This document shows, one piece after another, positions 6,783 to 14,364 of a stretch of 14,706 nt of DNA. The position numbers and the translations under genes are program-made. Under the pieces are notes generated by a model. It was not told the DNA's origin and searched no databases. It saw only the letters and a program-made list of their open reading frames with translations. Each line of letters starts with the position of its first letter. The stretch's first letter is position 1. This DNA is from Undivivens sp041654215 (GTDB taxonomy: Bacteria > Omnitrophota > Gorgyraeia > Gygaellales > Profunditerraquicolaceae), in contig JBAZDY010000035.1 in the NCBI GenBank assembly GCA_041654215.1, positions 1-14,706 on the forward strand, in the 5' to 3' direction.

Positions 6783-7033
6783 CTTTTTTCCGGACGTCTC
6801 GCGGCCGAGTCCCTGCTGTTGTAACTGCCGCAGCGCGGACAAACCGAAATTTTATCGTCCTTTGTATTGATATAAATATGCGTGCATATCGCACAAAGCC
6901 AGACGTGGCGGGCGTCCAGTGACAAACCGCTCTTCCCCCTGCCTTCGCGCAACGACAGGAACGCGGCCGCGGCGGCAGCCGTGACTGCCAGCATGACGGC
7001 GCCAAGCGCCCAAGAAAAGTCAACGTTCAACAT
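6779..7033 (-). CDS. Small membrane-anchored zinc-ribbon protein
   Basis: 84-residue protein of no family I can name. It has one N-terminal transmembrane helix (about 7-28, SWALGAVMLAVTAAAAAAFL) and a C-terminal ribbon with four Cys in two CxxC knuckles: C47-A-I-C50 and C65-P-R-C68, separated by 14 residues that look like a beta hairpin. Ribbons of this rubredoxin-like type usually bind zinc, sometimes iron. A basic tail follows (RRPEKS). The ATG at 7033 lies inside the end of the TonB-like gene (14-nt overlap), so it is the last gene of the motor operon. No standard Shine-Dalgarno is close, which again suggests coupled translation. Function unknown; the ribbon side, cytoplasm or periplasm, is not settled by the sequence. 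Confidence 0.75.
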   Translation of the reverse strand: MLNVDFSWALGAVMLAVTAAAAAAFLSLREGRGKSGLSLDARHVWLCAICTHIYINTKDDKISVCPRCGSYNSRDSAARRPEKS

Positions 7034-7676
7034 TGGAAGGAGAGAAATCCACCTCCACGTTATGCCACCTGCCGCCCTGAAAATACCGGCGTTGCAAAAA
7101 GAGGTAATATGCGATCTGCCGAAGCGCTATCAAATCCGCTTCAAGATTACCGCAGGAAGTTTTCCTTTTCACTTCAATGCACTCAGCCCTTCCGCCGGCG
7201 GAAGGGGCTATCCTGAAAGATAACTCTATGTGCGCTTTTTCCCTGTCCTTGAAATACAAAGGGAAATAGGCCGGAAGCAGTGGATACATGGAAAGCGGTT
7301 TGTTCTCCGCCCTGCGAAAAACGGCGGCGTCTGGCGGAAGGACGGCGGAGACCTTATCGGCCGCCATGGACGGCGCCGCGGAAAACAAGGAGTTTCTGTC
7401 CGGGAAAAACCGAAGCCGGTTCCCCGCTGGTCCGGCCGGGCAAGGCACGCGGAATTTCAACTTCGCCGCCGGGGACCGGACAGCCGGATCGCCCGCCGGC
7501 GCAGCCCCGTCGAGGTCGTGATGCTCCATCAGCCCGGCGCCGAAGAAAAGATAAGGATATCCGTTCTGCCGGGCCCGGCTCCCGGTATAAAGGAAAGAAA
7601 CGGAAAAAAGACTCAATGCGATCAGGTGAACAGCCAGAGAAATGAAAGTTACCGGACAGATTTCCCGAAGACGCAT
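7020..7676 (-). CDS. Divergent TonB/TolA-like energy transducer
   Basis: 218-residue protein with TonB architecture. It has a single N-terminal membrane helix (about 10-30) carrying Ser13 and His17, the same S-x3-H spacing as Ser16/His20 in the E. coli TonB anchor. A Pro/Ala-rich periplasmic stretch follows (about 55-135), then a C-terminal domain (about 136-210) with ELSFRIAPSAGGRAECIEV and LEADLIALRQIAYYLF, which follow the TonB_C pattern of strand, turn, strand and helix. It would couple the ExbB/ExbD motor to an outer-membrane or periplasmic partner, perhaps the TPR protein of this operon. The ATG lies 3 nt after the ExbD-like stop, with GGAG about 9 nt upstream. TolA is an equally fair label; the C-terminal domain is weakly conserved. 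Confidence 0.72.
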   Translation of the reverse strand: MRLREICPVTFISLAVHLIALSLFSVSFLYTGSRARQNGYPYLFFGAGLMEHHDLDGAAPAGDPAVRSPAAKLKFRVPCPAGPAGNRLRFFPDRNSLFSAAPSMAADKVSAVLPPDAAVFRRAENKPLSMYPLLPAYFPLYFKDREKAHIELSFRIAPSAGGRAECIEVKRKTSCGNLEADLIALRQIAYYLFLQRRYFQGGRWHNVEVDFSPSNVER

Positions 7677-7679
7677 AGT

Positions 7680-8090
7680 CTAATGCTCCGTAAGGATATT
7701 TATCCGTTCCGCCCCGGCCCGGCGGCACTTGTTCCAGACGCCGGCAAGCAGGGAGACCGGGACCTCGCCGGAAACCTTTATCACCAGCACTTTTTCTCCC
7801 GCGAAAGAAGCCGCCAGCCTTTCAGCGATACGATCAGGCGGGACCGGCCTGCCGTTCAACAGCATACTCTCTTCCCCGCGCACGATAAGCTCGTTAAAAG
7901 CCCGGCCGGATTCACGATAACTCTCTGCCGGCAGAGGATTCAGTACGAGCGGAAGCCGGCAAAAATCTCCGGAAGCGCAAACGAAAAAAATCAAAAGAAG
8001 AAAGAAAATATTTATTAAAGGAACGGAAATCACGCTCCCCGCCCAAGGCTTCTTATATACGGCATTCCTGATGAACCTGTGAAAATTCAA
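7680..8090 (-). CDS. exbD: ExbD/TolR-like motor subunit, TTG start
   Basis: 136-residue inner-membrane protein with a short cytoplasmic N-terminus, one transmembrane helix with the family signature (SVPLINIFFLLLIFFV, 22-37), and a periplasmic domain (about 45-135) ending in the ExbD-like EKVLVIKVSGEVPVSLLAGVWNKCRRAG. The usual proton-carrying Asp of the family (PLIDV, Asp25 in E. coli ExbD) is Asn27 here; the codon reads AAT. The start is TTG, chosen because a strong Shine-Dalgarno GGGAGGG (complement of 8098-8104) lies 7 nt upstream and no ATG precedes the membrane helix. It follows the ExbB-like gene by 33 nt. Together they would form the ion-driven stator for the TonB-like protein, unless the missing Asp makes it inactive. 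Confidence 0.8.
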   Translation of the reverse strand: MNFHRFIRNAVYKKPWAGSVISVPLINIFFLLLIFFVCASGDFCRLPLVLNPLPAESYRESGRAFNELIVRGEESMLLNGRPVPPDRIAERLAASFAGEKVLVIKVSGEVPVSLLAGVWNKCRRAGAERINILTEH

Positions 8091-8123
8091 GCTTTTACCC
8101 TCCCGCGAAGCCGCGTTCCCGTT

Positions 8124-8741
8124 TCAGCCGAAAAGCAGTTCCACAAGATTATCGGCGGCCTTTTCCATTTCCAGCACCTGGACGTTGACGGCAGAAACGA
8201 AATAGTTATAAGCGAGAAAAGCGGGGACCGCAGTCCCGATGCCGGCCGCGGTACAGACCAGGGCCTGCCAGATACCCGCATACAATTCAGCCGGATAGAA
8301 AGGCTCCAGGGCAACGGCACGTAAATGTACGGCGTGAAAACAGTATATCATCCCGGCCACCGTCCCCAGCATCCCAAGCAAAGGCGCCAACTGGAAAACC
8401 GCGGACAGCAGCGGCAGACAGGATTCCAGCCTGGGGATCTCGTAGCGCGCGGCATTCTCCATCGTTTCCTTCACCTCCTGCCTGTTCCTGTCGAATTTCA
8501 ATATACCCGCCTTGAGGATCGAGGCGGCCGGCGCAGAGGATGCCTCGCAAATCTCGAGAGCTTCTTTAATGCGGTTATGCTTTATATTCTCCGATACCGC
8601 TGAAAGCAGACGCTCGTTGGCTCTGCGCATGGACCGCAGCTGCCTGAACTTTATGATGATTATCGCGAACGCCGTTACCGAACAGAACAGGATCGGCCAC
8701 ATCAAAGGGCCGCCGGAAAAGAACAATTCCCACGCACTCAT
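8124..8741 (-). CDS. exbB: ExbB/TolQ-like proton channel subunit
   Basis: 205-residue MotA/TolQ/ExbB-family protein of the inner membrane. Three membrane helices are visible: about 11-31 (PLMWPILFCSVTAFAIIIIK), about 111-136, and about 150-176. The second carries the signature APLLGMLGTVAGMI and the third GIWQALVCTAAGIGTAVPAFLAYNYF; both keep the pore Thr residues (GTV, CTA). Some family members, including E. coli ExbB and TolQ, have Glu before AL in the third helix; here it is Gln. A large cytoplasmic loop lies between helices one and two, as usual. The ATG overlaps the TPR stop by four bases (ATGA), and an AAGGA sits about 10 nt upstream. It forms the channel with the ExbD-like product. Confidence 0.92.
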   Translation of the reverse strand: MSAWELFFSGGPLMWPILFCSVTAFAIIIIKFRQLRSMRRANERLLSAVSENIKHNRIKEALEICEASSAPAASILKAGILKFDRNRQEVKETMENAARYEIPRLESCLPLLSAVFQLAPLLGMLGTVAGMIYCFHAVHLRAVALEPFYPAELYAGIWQALVCTAAGIGTAVPAFLAYNYFVSAVNVQVLEMEKAADNLVELLFG

Positions 8742-11254
8742 TTTTCAGTCTTTCCTTTCTTCTCCTCCGCCGCCAGAATCTCCAGTCGTTCCACTGCGTA
8801 TTTCGCTTCCGGCACCGGCATCGCGCTTATTTTTTCGTATATTTTGCGCGCTTCTGCGAAATTCGCCGTTTTTTCATAGATACCGGCTACGCGCAGAAGG
8901 GCCTTGAGGAACACCGCGCTGTCCGGATAAAGCGCGTATATCCTCATGAATTCCCCGGCGGCATCCTCTTCTCGCCCTTCGGCCTGCAGTATGTCGGCGA
9001 GCTTGAAATGTATCTCCGGCATTTCTTTGGAAGAGACGCACTTCAACGCCTGCCGGTAACTGGAAACGGCTTCTTCTTTATTGCCTTCAAGAAGGTAAAG
9101 ATCGCCGATGCGCGGCAAAACCAGTCCGGCCATATGCGGATAATCGGCGAGTATCTTTTTATATAAACTCATCGCTTCGGCGGCCTTTCCCTGTTTGGCG
9201 TATATATCGGCAACGGCAACGGAAGCGTTTCCGGCCATGTCCGATTTCCCTTTATCCATAAGCTTTTTGAAACTTTCTATCGCCTGTTCATCCCTGCCTT
9301 CTTCCTCGTCTATGGCGCCGATATAATAATAAGCCGCGGGAGCGAGGCTGCTTGAAGAGAAATCCGAAGCCAGCGTGCTGAAATACCTCCTGGCCATTAC
9401 CGCGTCGCCGTGGCGGTAATAATATTCCCCCAGCCACCAGATCACCTCCGGGGTGAGGGTGGAATCCGGATATTTCGAACGCAGCGTATTGAAACGCGCC
9501 ATGGCTTCTTTCTCGTCGCCCATCTGGTAAAAACAATCCGCTATCTCGTATTCGCATTTCTGCACGAGAACGGCATCGGAAGAATATTGCTTGATTATTT
9601 CACGGAAGATATCCTGCGCCTCCCTGTATTTTCCCTGGTTAAACAGCGCCGAGGCCAACAGATACAAGGCATCCTGCCGTATGCCGCTTTCCCGGAAAGC
9701 GTTCAAGAAAACGCGCAGCGTCTCTGCGGCCGGCAGATAATCCTCTTTCTGGAAATAAGCCAGTCCCAAGGCGTAGGATATTTCGTCCCGCAGGGTGGAA
9801 GAAGGATAATCGTTTTTCGCCGTTTTTAAAGCGGTCACCGCTCCCTCATAATCGGAGACTTTCATCAGCGCCAGCCCGGACTGGTAACGCACGTAATCGT
9901 TATATACGCTGTCGGGGTATTCCTTCAATATCCTGCGGTAAGTATCGAAGGCCTTCATATATTCTCCCGAGTCCTGGTAAGCGTCTCCCACCTGGCAAAG
10001 CGCTCCCACTTTGACCAGATTGTCGCTGCTGGCGGCGGCTATACTGCTGAACGCCCCGATAGCCCGCCTGAACTCCCCCTCTTTCAACAGCGACCAGGCC
10101 AGGCCGTATTGAAACTTGTCCTTTATCTCCGACTGGACTGCGCCGCCGTATTCCTTCAAACCTTCTTCGTAGGCGGAAACGGCTTCGCCGAAACGGGACA
10201 GGGCGTAAAGAGCATCTCCTTTTCCCAAACAGGCCTGCGCTTTCACGTTCCGGTCGGACGACCTGGCCAGCAGCTCCCCGTAAATGTTCAACGCGCCGCC
10301 GTTATCCCCGCATTCGGCGGCCAGCGCCGCTTTGCCCAGAAGAAGGATCTCGGTATTCGGCCCGTCGAGCTCCTCGACTCTCACCGAAGAGAACATCTCC
10401 CGGGCCTTCTCCGCGTTTTTCATTTTCAGATAAGCCCATCCGCAGCCGAGGTTGGCCAACGCCTGCATCTGCGCCGGCGCGTGTTGCGAAAACACCGCCG
10501 AATAGGCCGAACAGGCTTCGGCATATTTACCCGTGTAATAATCCGCCTCGGCGGCGTAATAATCAAGATAAGCTTTCTTCCGCTCGTCCGCCGGGTAATT
10601 CTTGCGCCAGGCGATCACAGCTTCGCTAAGAGAACGGTAATCACGCAGGTTATACAAACATTCGAGGGCTTTAAAAGCCGCTTCGCTTCTCGTAACCATG
10701 TCCGCTGAAGGCAACCGGGAGACCGCCGTAAATTGTTCAAAGGCTTCTTCGAATCTACCTTCCTCGAAAGAACACCATCCAAGCGAATACAGCGAAGCCG
10801 GATAATACCTGGACGACTGGAATTTATCAGACACCTTGCGGTAATATTCCCGCGCCTTCAGGAAGTTCTTGCTTTTAAAATGCGTCTCGCCGATCCAGTA
10901 AAAGAGGGCGTCCTCCACCGGGCCGGACAACTGCGGATTGGATAACAGGGTGTCGAGAACGGAAAGGGCGTCCTGGTATTTTCCCTGAAAAAAAAGGCAC
11001 TGCCCGGAAAGCAGCTCGGCCTCCGCCTTCCTGGAGGAAAAAGGGTAATTCTGGCTGAACCGGGAAAGCAGATTCAGGCAGACGTCGTAGAAACCGTCGT
11101 CGAACGCCTTGCGCGCCACATAGAAGGCTTCCGTCTCCCTGCTATCCGCCGCCTTCGGCTGCGGATAGGCCCTTAGTTGCAGGACTGGAGAAAGCAGCGC
11201 CGCGGCCGCGAACAGGAATACGACGCATCCCGGCGTTACATACTTGTTCAACAT
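8738..11254 (-). CDS. Large secreted TPR protein (CpoB/YbgF- or BamD-like repeats)
   Basis: 838-residue protein with a signal peptide (MLNKYVTPGC start, hydrophobic to about residue 25, probable cut near LRA-YPQ) and then tandem tetratricopeptide repeats to the end. Typical units read 'A...Y..V...FP.S.....A.Y.LG...F..G.Y..A', for example SRYYPASLYSLGWCSFEEGR and YPDSVYNDYVRYQSGLALM. The repeats have the 35-37 residue spacing of periplasmic TPR proteins such as CpoB/YbgF and BamD. An in-frame ATG exists at 11434, but 11254 was chosen because AAGGTGAT (complement of 11261-11268) lies 6-8 nt upstream and the signal peptide begins there. It leads the operon and overlaps the ExbB-like start by four bases. 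It probably is a periplasmic scaffold that works with the motor; its partner is unknown. Confidence 0.88.
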   Translation of the reverse strand: MLNKYVTPGCVVFLFAAAALLSPVLQLRAYPQPKAADSRETEAFYVARKAFDDGFYDVCLNLLSRFSQNYPFSSRKAEAELLSGQCLFFQGKYQDALSVLDTLLSNPQLSGPVEDALFYWIGETHFKSKNFLKAREYYRKVSDKFQSSRYYPASLYSLGWCSFEEGRFEEAFEQFTAVSRLPSADMVTRSEAAFKALECLYNLRDYRSLSEAVIAWRKNYPADERKKAYLDYYAAEADYYTGKYAEACSAYSAVFSQHAPAQMQALANLGCGWAYLKMKNAEKAREMFSSVRVEELDGPNTEILLLGKAALAAECGDNGGALNIYGELLARSSDRNVKAQACLGKGDALYALSRFGEAVSAYEEGLKEYGGAVQSEIKDKFQYGLAWSLLKEGEFRRAIGAFSSIAAASSDNLVKVGALCQVGDAYQDSGEYMKAFDTYRRILKEYPDSVYNDYVRYQSGLALMKVSDYEGAVTALKTAKNDYPSSTLRDEISYALGLAYFQKEDYLPAAETLRVFLNAFRESGIRQDALYLLASALFNQGKYREAQDIFREIIKQYSSDAVLVQKCEYEIADCFYQMGDEKEAMARFNTLRSKYPDSTLTPEVIWWLGEYYYRHGDAVMARRYFSTLASDFSSSSLAPAAYYYIGAIDEEEGRDEQAIESFKKLMDKGKSDMAGNASVAVADIYAKQGKAAEAMSLYKKILADYPHMAGLVLPRIGDLYLLEGNKEEAVSSYRQALKCVSSKEMPEIHFKLADILQAEGREEDAAGEFMRIYALYPDSAVFLKALLRVAGIYEKTANFAEARKIYEKISAMPVPEAKYAVERLEILAAEEKKGKTEK

Positions 11255-11287
11255 GTTATCATCACCTTTTTGAGCGCTTTCAATAAA

Positions 11288-11309
11288 GCCCGGGGTTTCT
11301 TTCTCGATT
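11288..11309 (-). repeat. 22-nt repeat, copy 2 (TPR operon leader)
   Basis: Plus strand reads GCCCGGGGTTT, C, then TTTCTCGATT: 21 of 22 positions match 5851-5872. It ends 34 nt before the TPR start codon, between the hairpin cluster and the Shine-Dalgarno. A looser third relative, with CCGGGG, TTTCT and CGATT in the same order, lies at the 3' end of uvrA (about 11477-11500) and may be chance. Confidence 0.8.
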
Positions 11310-11330
11310 AACAACGTGTCGTAAGATACC

Positions 11331-11355
11331 GGGAAAATCCCCTTGGTATTTTCCC
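11331..11355. repeat. Inverted repeat, hairpin 1 of 3 before the TPR gene
   Basis: Perfect 8-bp stem GGGAAAAT (11331-11338) with ATTTTCCC (11348-11355) around a 9-base loop. No T-run follows in the minus direction. Confidence 0.6.
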
Positions 11356-11365
11356 ACAGGGGAAC

Positions 11366-11393
11366 ACTTGCCCGATTCCACACAAGGGCAAGT
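11366..11393. repeat. Inverted repeat, hairpin 2 of 3 before the TPR gene
   Basis: Perfect 8-bp stem ACTTGCCC (11366-11373) with GGGCAAGT (11386-11393) around a 12-base loop. It lies 10 nt from hairpin 1. Confidence 0.6.
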
Positions 11394-11419
11394 CTGCGCC
11401 GCATTCTCACATCAGTGAA

Positions 11420-11446
11420 CACCTGCCTCTCCATTAAGGCGAGGTG
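11420..11446. repeat. Inverted repeat, hairpin 3 of 3 before the TPR gene
   Basis: Stem CACCTGCCT (11420-11428) with AGGC-G-AGGTG (11437-11446), nine base pairs with a single bulged G and an 8-base loop. A possible extended -10 promoter element, TGAGATAAT, lies just upstream in the transcription direction (complement of 11455-11463), so all three hairpins may be in the leader RNA; this promoter call is weak. Confidence 0.5.
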
Positions 11447-11475
11447 CTATTCCGATTATCTCATCCGCCTTGAAA

Positions 11476-11507
11476 GCCGGGGATTTCTGCGATTTGATTA
11501 ACCCGGC
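11476..11507 (-). terminator. Possible weak terminator overlapping the uvrA stop
   Basis: GCCGGG within the last codons of uvrA (complement of 11502-11507) can pair with CCCGGC (complement of 11476-11481) across a 20-base loop, followed by TTTC. The stem is only 6 bp and its loop is long, so read-through into the TPR operon is possible. Confidence 0.3.
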
Positions 11508-14290
11508 AATATCCTGCGCAGAAAAATCCCGGTATGCGAACGGGGATTGGCCGCGATCTCTTCCGGGGTCCCGCAGGCCACGACATCCCCTCCTCCATCC
11601 CCTCCTTCCGGCCCCAGATCTATTATATAATCCGCATTCTTTATAACGTCAAGATTATGTTCCACTACCAGCACGGTATTCCCCATCTCCACCAGCTTCT
11701 GCAGCACCGCGACCAGCCTGGCTACGTCGGCAAAATGCAGACCGGTGGTGGGTTCGTCCAGTATATAAAAAGTCCTGCCGGTGGCTTTCTTGCTCAGTTC
11801 CGCGGACAGCTTCATACGCTGCGCCTCTCCTCCGGAGAGGGTAGTGGCGGATTGTCCGAGATGTATATACCCCAGCCCCACCTCATGAAGAGTATTAAGC
11901 ACGTTCCTTATACGTGGTATGCTGGAAAAGAAATCCAGCGCTTCCTCCACCGTCATTTCCAACACGTCGGCTATGGATTTACCTTTGTACCTTACGGCCA
12001 GGGTGGCTTCGTTGAACCGCTTGCCGCCGCAGACGTCGCATTTCAGATATACGTCCGGCAGAAAATGCATTTCTATCTTTTTAACCCCGTCCCCGGAACA
12101 GGCCTCGCAGCGTCCCCCGGCCACGTTGAAAGAGAATCTCCCGGGCCGGTATCCCCGCATACGCGCCTCCGGAAGGCTGCTGAAAAGCGTCCGGATGTCG
12201 TCAAAGACCCCGGTGTAAGTACAGGGATTGGACCTCGGCGTCCTGCCGATCGGGGCCTGGTCCACCACCACGACCTTATCGATCTGCCCCATCCCGTAAA
12301 TCCCTTTATGAGCTCCCGGGCGTTCTTTTGCCCCGTGAAACGCCGCGGCCAGCCCCCGGTAAAGGATATCCTCCACCAATGTCGATTTACCGGAACCGGA
12401 AACGCCGGTCAGGCAGATGAAGACGCCCAAAGGAAAGTCCACGTCTATATTCCTCAGATTGTGCTCGCGCGCTCCCTTCACTCGCAGGCATTTGCCCGGG
12501 GACAACTTCCTGCGTTCCGGCGGACAGGGAATGGACATTTCGCCGCGCAGGTAACGCGCGGTTAACGAATCTCCCCGTTCGAGCAGTTCGCCGGGGGTAC
12601 CGGCGAAAACCACGCCGCCTCCCTCTCTGCCCGCTCCCGGGCCGAGATCCACGAGATAATCAGCCGCGCGGATGGTTGCCTCATCATGCTCGACGACCAC
12701 CAGGGTGTTGCCGAGGTCCCTCAGGGAACAAAGGGTCGCCAGCAGTTTGGCGTTGTCCCGCTGATGCAGACCTATGCTCGGTTCGTCAAGCACGTATAAC
12801 ACGCCTGTCAGTCCGGAGCCGACCTGAGTGGCAAGCCTTATCCGCTGGGCCTCGCCGCCGGAAAGCGTGGAACTCTTGCGCTCGAGGGTCAAATAATCCA
12901 GCCCGACGTCCACGCAGAACTGCAGGCGTTTCATAATCTCCTTGAGCGGCTGCGCGGCGATGGTTTTTTCCTGTTTCCCGAGTTCCAGCCGGGAGAAAAA
13001 ATCACGTGCTTCCCTGACCGTCAGACTGCATACCCCGCTGATGTTCATCCCCCCGACCGACACGGACAGACTCTCTTTCTTAAGCCGCGCCCCGCCGCAT
13101 GCCGGGCAGGGCTGGCTGGACATAAAACGAGATATCTCCTCTTTAAGATAATCGCTGTCGCTTTTTGAAAACAGCCTCGTGAGATGCGGGATGATACCTT
13201 CGAAAGGCTTGCCGCCCACGCGGACTTCCGTACCGTAAAGCAGCGCTTTACGCACTCCCCGCGGAAGCTTGTTGAAAGGTGTTTTCAGACTGAAGCCCAT
13301 GGCGGAGGAAAGCTCTCGCAGCAGCCAGCGGTAATAAAGAATATATCCCCTGCCTCCCCTTTTCCATACCTCTATCGCGCCGTCCTCTATGGATTTGCCC
13401 TGGTCCGGGATTATGAGACCCGGATCGAATTCGAGCTTAATACCCAGACCATTGCAGTCCGGGCAGGCCCCGTAGGGCGAATTGAAAGAAAAAGTCCTCG
13501 GTTCCATCTCCTGATAGCTGATGCCGCAGTGAACGCAGGCGTAGTGCCGGCTGTAAAGATCTTCTTTTCCTCCGTCCGGCCGGTAGATGATGAGGACTCC
13601 ATTACCGATCTTGAAAGCCGTCTCCAGCGAATCCGTGAGTCGGGCGGAGCTTTCCTGCCCGACATTCAGACGGTCGACTACGACTTCTATAGTATGCAGT
13701 TTGTATCTGTCCATCCGCACGGAGAAAGGGGCCTCATATATCTTACCGTCAACCCTGAGCCTGGAAAAGCCGGACTTGCGCACCCTCTCCAGCACTTCCT
13801 TATGCGCGCCTTTCTTTCCTCTTACCACCGGAGCAAGGATATGAATCTCTTCCCCGCGCGAAGAAGAAAGGAGCGTCTTTACTATTTCCTGCACCGACCG
13901 GCTGCTTATCAACCTGCCGCATTTGTAACAATGCACTCTTCCGGCGCGGGCAAACAATACGCGCAGATAATCGTATATTTCCGTCTGGGTGCCTACGGTC
14001 GAACGGGGATTCCGCGACGCGCTCTTCTGTTCGATGGCTATGGCCGGAGACAATCCGCGGATGTCGTCCACCTCCGGCTTCTGCAACTGTTCCAGGAATA
14101 GACGGGCGTATGCCGAAAGGCTTTCGACATACCTGCGCTGGCCTTCGGCGTAGATAGTATCGAAAGCGAGACTGGACTTTCCGGATCCGGACAGTCCTGT
14201 AAAAACCACGAGTTTATTTTTAGGGATAGAAAGGCTGACGTTCTTAAGATTGTGCTCGCGCGCTCCGCTGATTATTATCCGGTCTTCCAT
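11498..14290 (-). CDS. uvrA: UvrABC excinuclease subunit A
   Basis: Damage-recognition ATPase of nucleotide excision repair, which loads UvrB at bulky DNA lesions in the cytoplasm. At 930 residues it is full length (E. coli UvrA has 940). Both ABC modules are intact. Module one has Walker A GLSGSGKSS (32-40), signature LSGGEAQR (476-483) and Walker B VLDEPSIGLH (500-509). Module two has Walker A GVSGSGKST (629-637), signature LSGGEAQR (818-825) and ILDEPTTGLH (843-852). Zinc sites are complete: Cys252/255 with 276/279, and Cys728/731 with 751/754; the conserved CYKCGR lies at 121-126. A Shine-Dalgarno GAAGGG (complement of 14298-14303) stands 7 nt before ATG. No LexA-type operator was found upstream. 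It appears to be its own transcription unit, after a strong terminator and before the TPR operon. Confidence 0.98.
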   Translation of the reverse strand: MEDRIIISGAREHNLKNVSLSIPKNKLVVFTGLSGSGKSSLAFDTIYAEGQRRYVESLSAYARLFLEQLQKPEVDDIRGLSPAIAIEQKSASRNPRSTVGTQTEIYDYLRVLFARAGRVHCYKCGRLISSRSVQEIVKTLLSSSRGEEIHILAPVVRGKKGAHKEVLERVRKSGFSRLRVDGKIYEAPFSVRMDRYKLHTIEVVVDRLNVGQESSARLTDSLETAFKIGNGVLIIYRPDGGKEDLYSRHYACVHCGISYQEMEPRTFSFNSPYGACPDCNGLGIKLEFDPGLIIPDQGKSIEDGAIEVWKRGGRGYILYYRWLLRELSSAMGFSLKTPFNKLPRGVRKALLYGTEVRVGGKPFEGIIPHLTRLFSKSDSDYLKEEISRFMSSQPCPACGGARLKKESLSVSVGGMNISGVCSLTVREARDFFSRLELGKQEKTIAAQPLKEIMKRLQFCVDVGLDYLTLERKSSTLSGGEAQRIRLATQVGSGLTGVLYVLDEPSIGLHQRDNAKLLATLCSLRDLGNTLVVVEHDEATIRAADYLVDLGPGAGREGGGVVFAGTPGELLERGDSLTARYLRGEMSIPCPPERRKLSPGKCLRVKGAREHNLRNIDVDFPLGVFICLTGVSGSGKSTLVEDILYRGLAAAFHGAKERPGAHKGIYGMGQIDKVVVVDQAPIGRTPRSNPCTYTGVFDDIRTLFSSLPEARMRGYRPGRFSFNVAGGRCEACSGDGVKKIEMHFLPDVYLKCDVCGGKRFNEATLAVRYKGKSIADVLEMTVEEALDFFSSIPRIRNVLNTLHEVGLGYIHLGQSATTLSGGEAQRMKLSAELSKKATGRTFYILDEPTTGLHFADVARLVAVLQKLVEMGNTVLVVEHNLDVIKNADYIIDLGPEGGDGGGDVVACGTPEEIAANPRSHTGIFLRRILPG

Positions 14291-14303
14291 AATAGGACCC
14301 TTC

Positions 14304-14348
14304 GGGGAATAACGGCAGTGAGCCGTATGCGGTCATGCGGTAATCCCC
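14304..14348 (-). other. Structured uvrA leader
   Basis: Between the terminator and uvrA lie an outer imperfect stem (GGGGAATA at 14304-14311 with TAATCCCC at 14341-14348), an inner perfect 5-bp hairpin ACGGC-AGTGA-GCCGT (14312-14326), and a direct repeat ATGCGGT (14327-14333 and 14335-14341). The outer stem abuts the Shine-Dalgarno at 14298-14303, so it could affect translation. Confidence 0.35.
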
Positions 14349-14364
14349 GCGTAAAGAGAATTGA

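Noticed and set aside
7230..8018. 262-codon plus-strand frame opposite the TonB-like and ExbD-like genes
   Set aside because: Composition is Arg/Gly/Pro-rich as expected of an antisense shadow, and the minus-strand frames carry membrane helices and family motifs with ribosome sites.
11255..11434. 60-codon in-frame N-terminal extension of the TPR protein from an ATG at 11434
   Set aside because: The signal peptide and a good Shine-Dalgarno both mark 11254 as the start, and the extension passes through the hairpin cluster and the 22-nt repeat. A remnant peptide cannot be excluded.
11534..14101. Long plus-strand open frames opposite uvrA (343 and 305 codons)
   Set aside because: They are antisense to a perfectly conserved uvrA and have no recognisable domain; they reflect the codon bias of uvrA.
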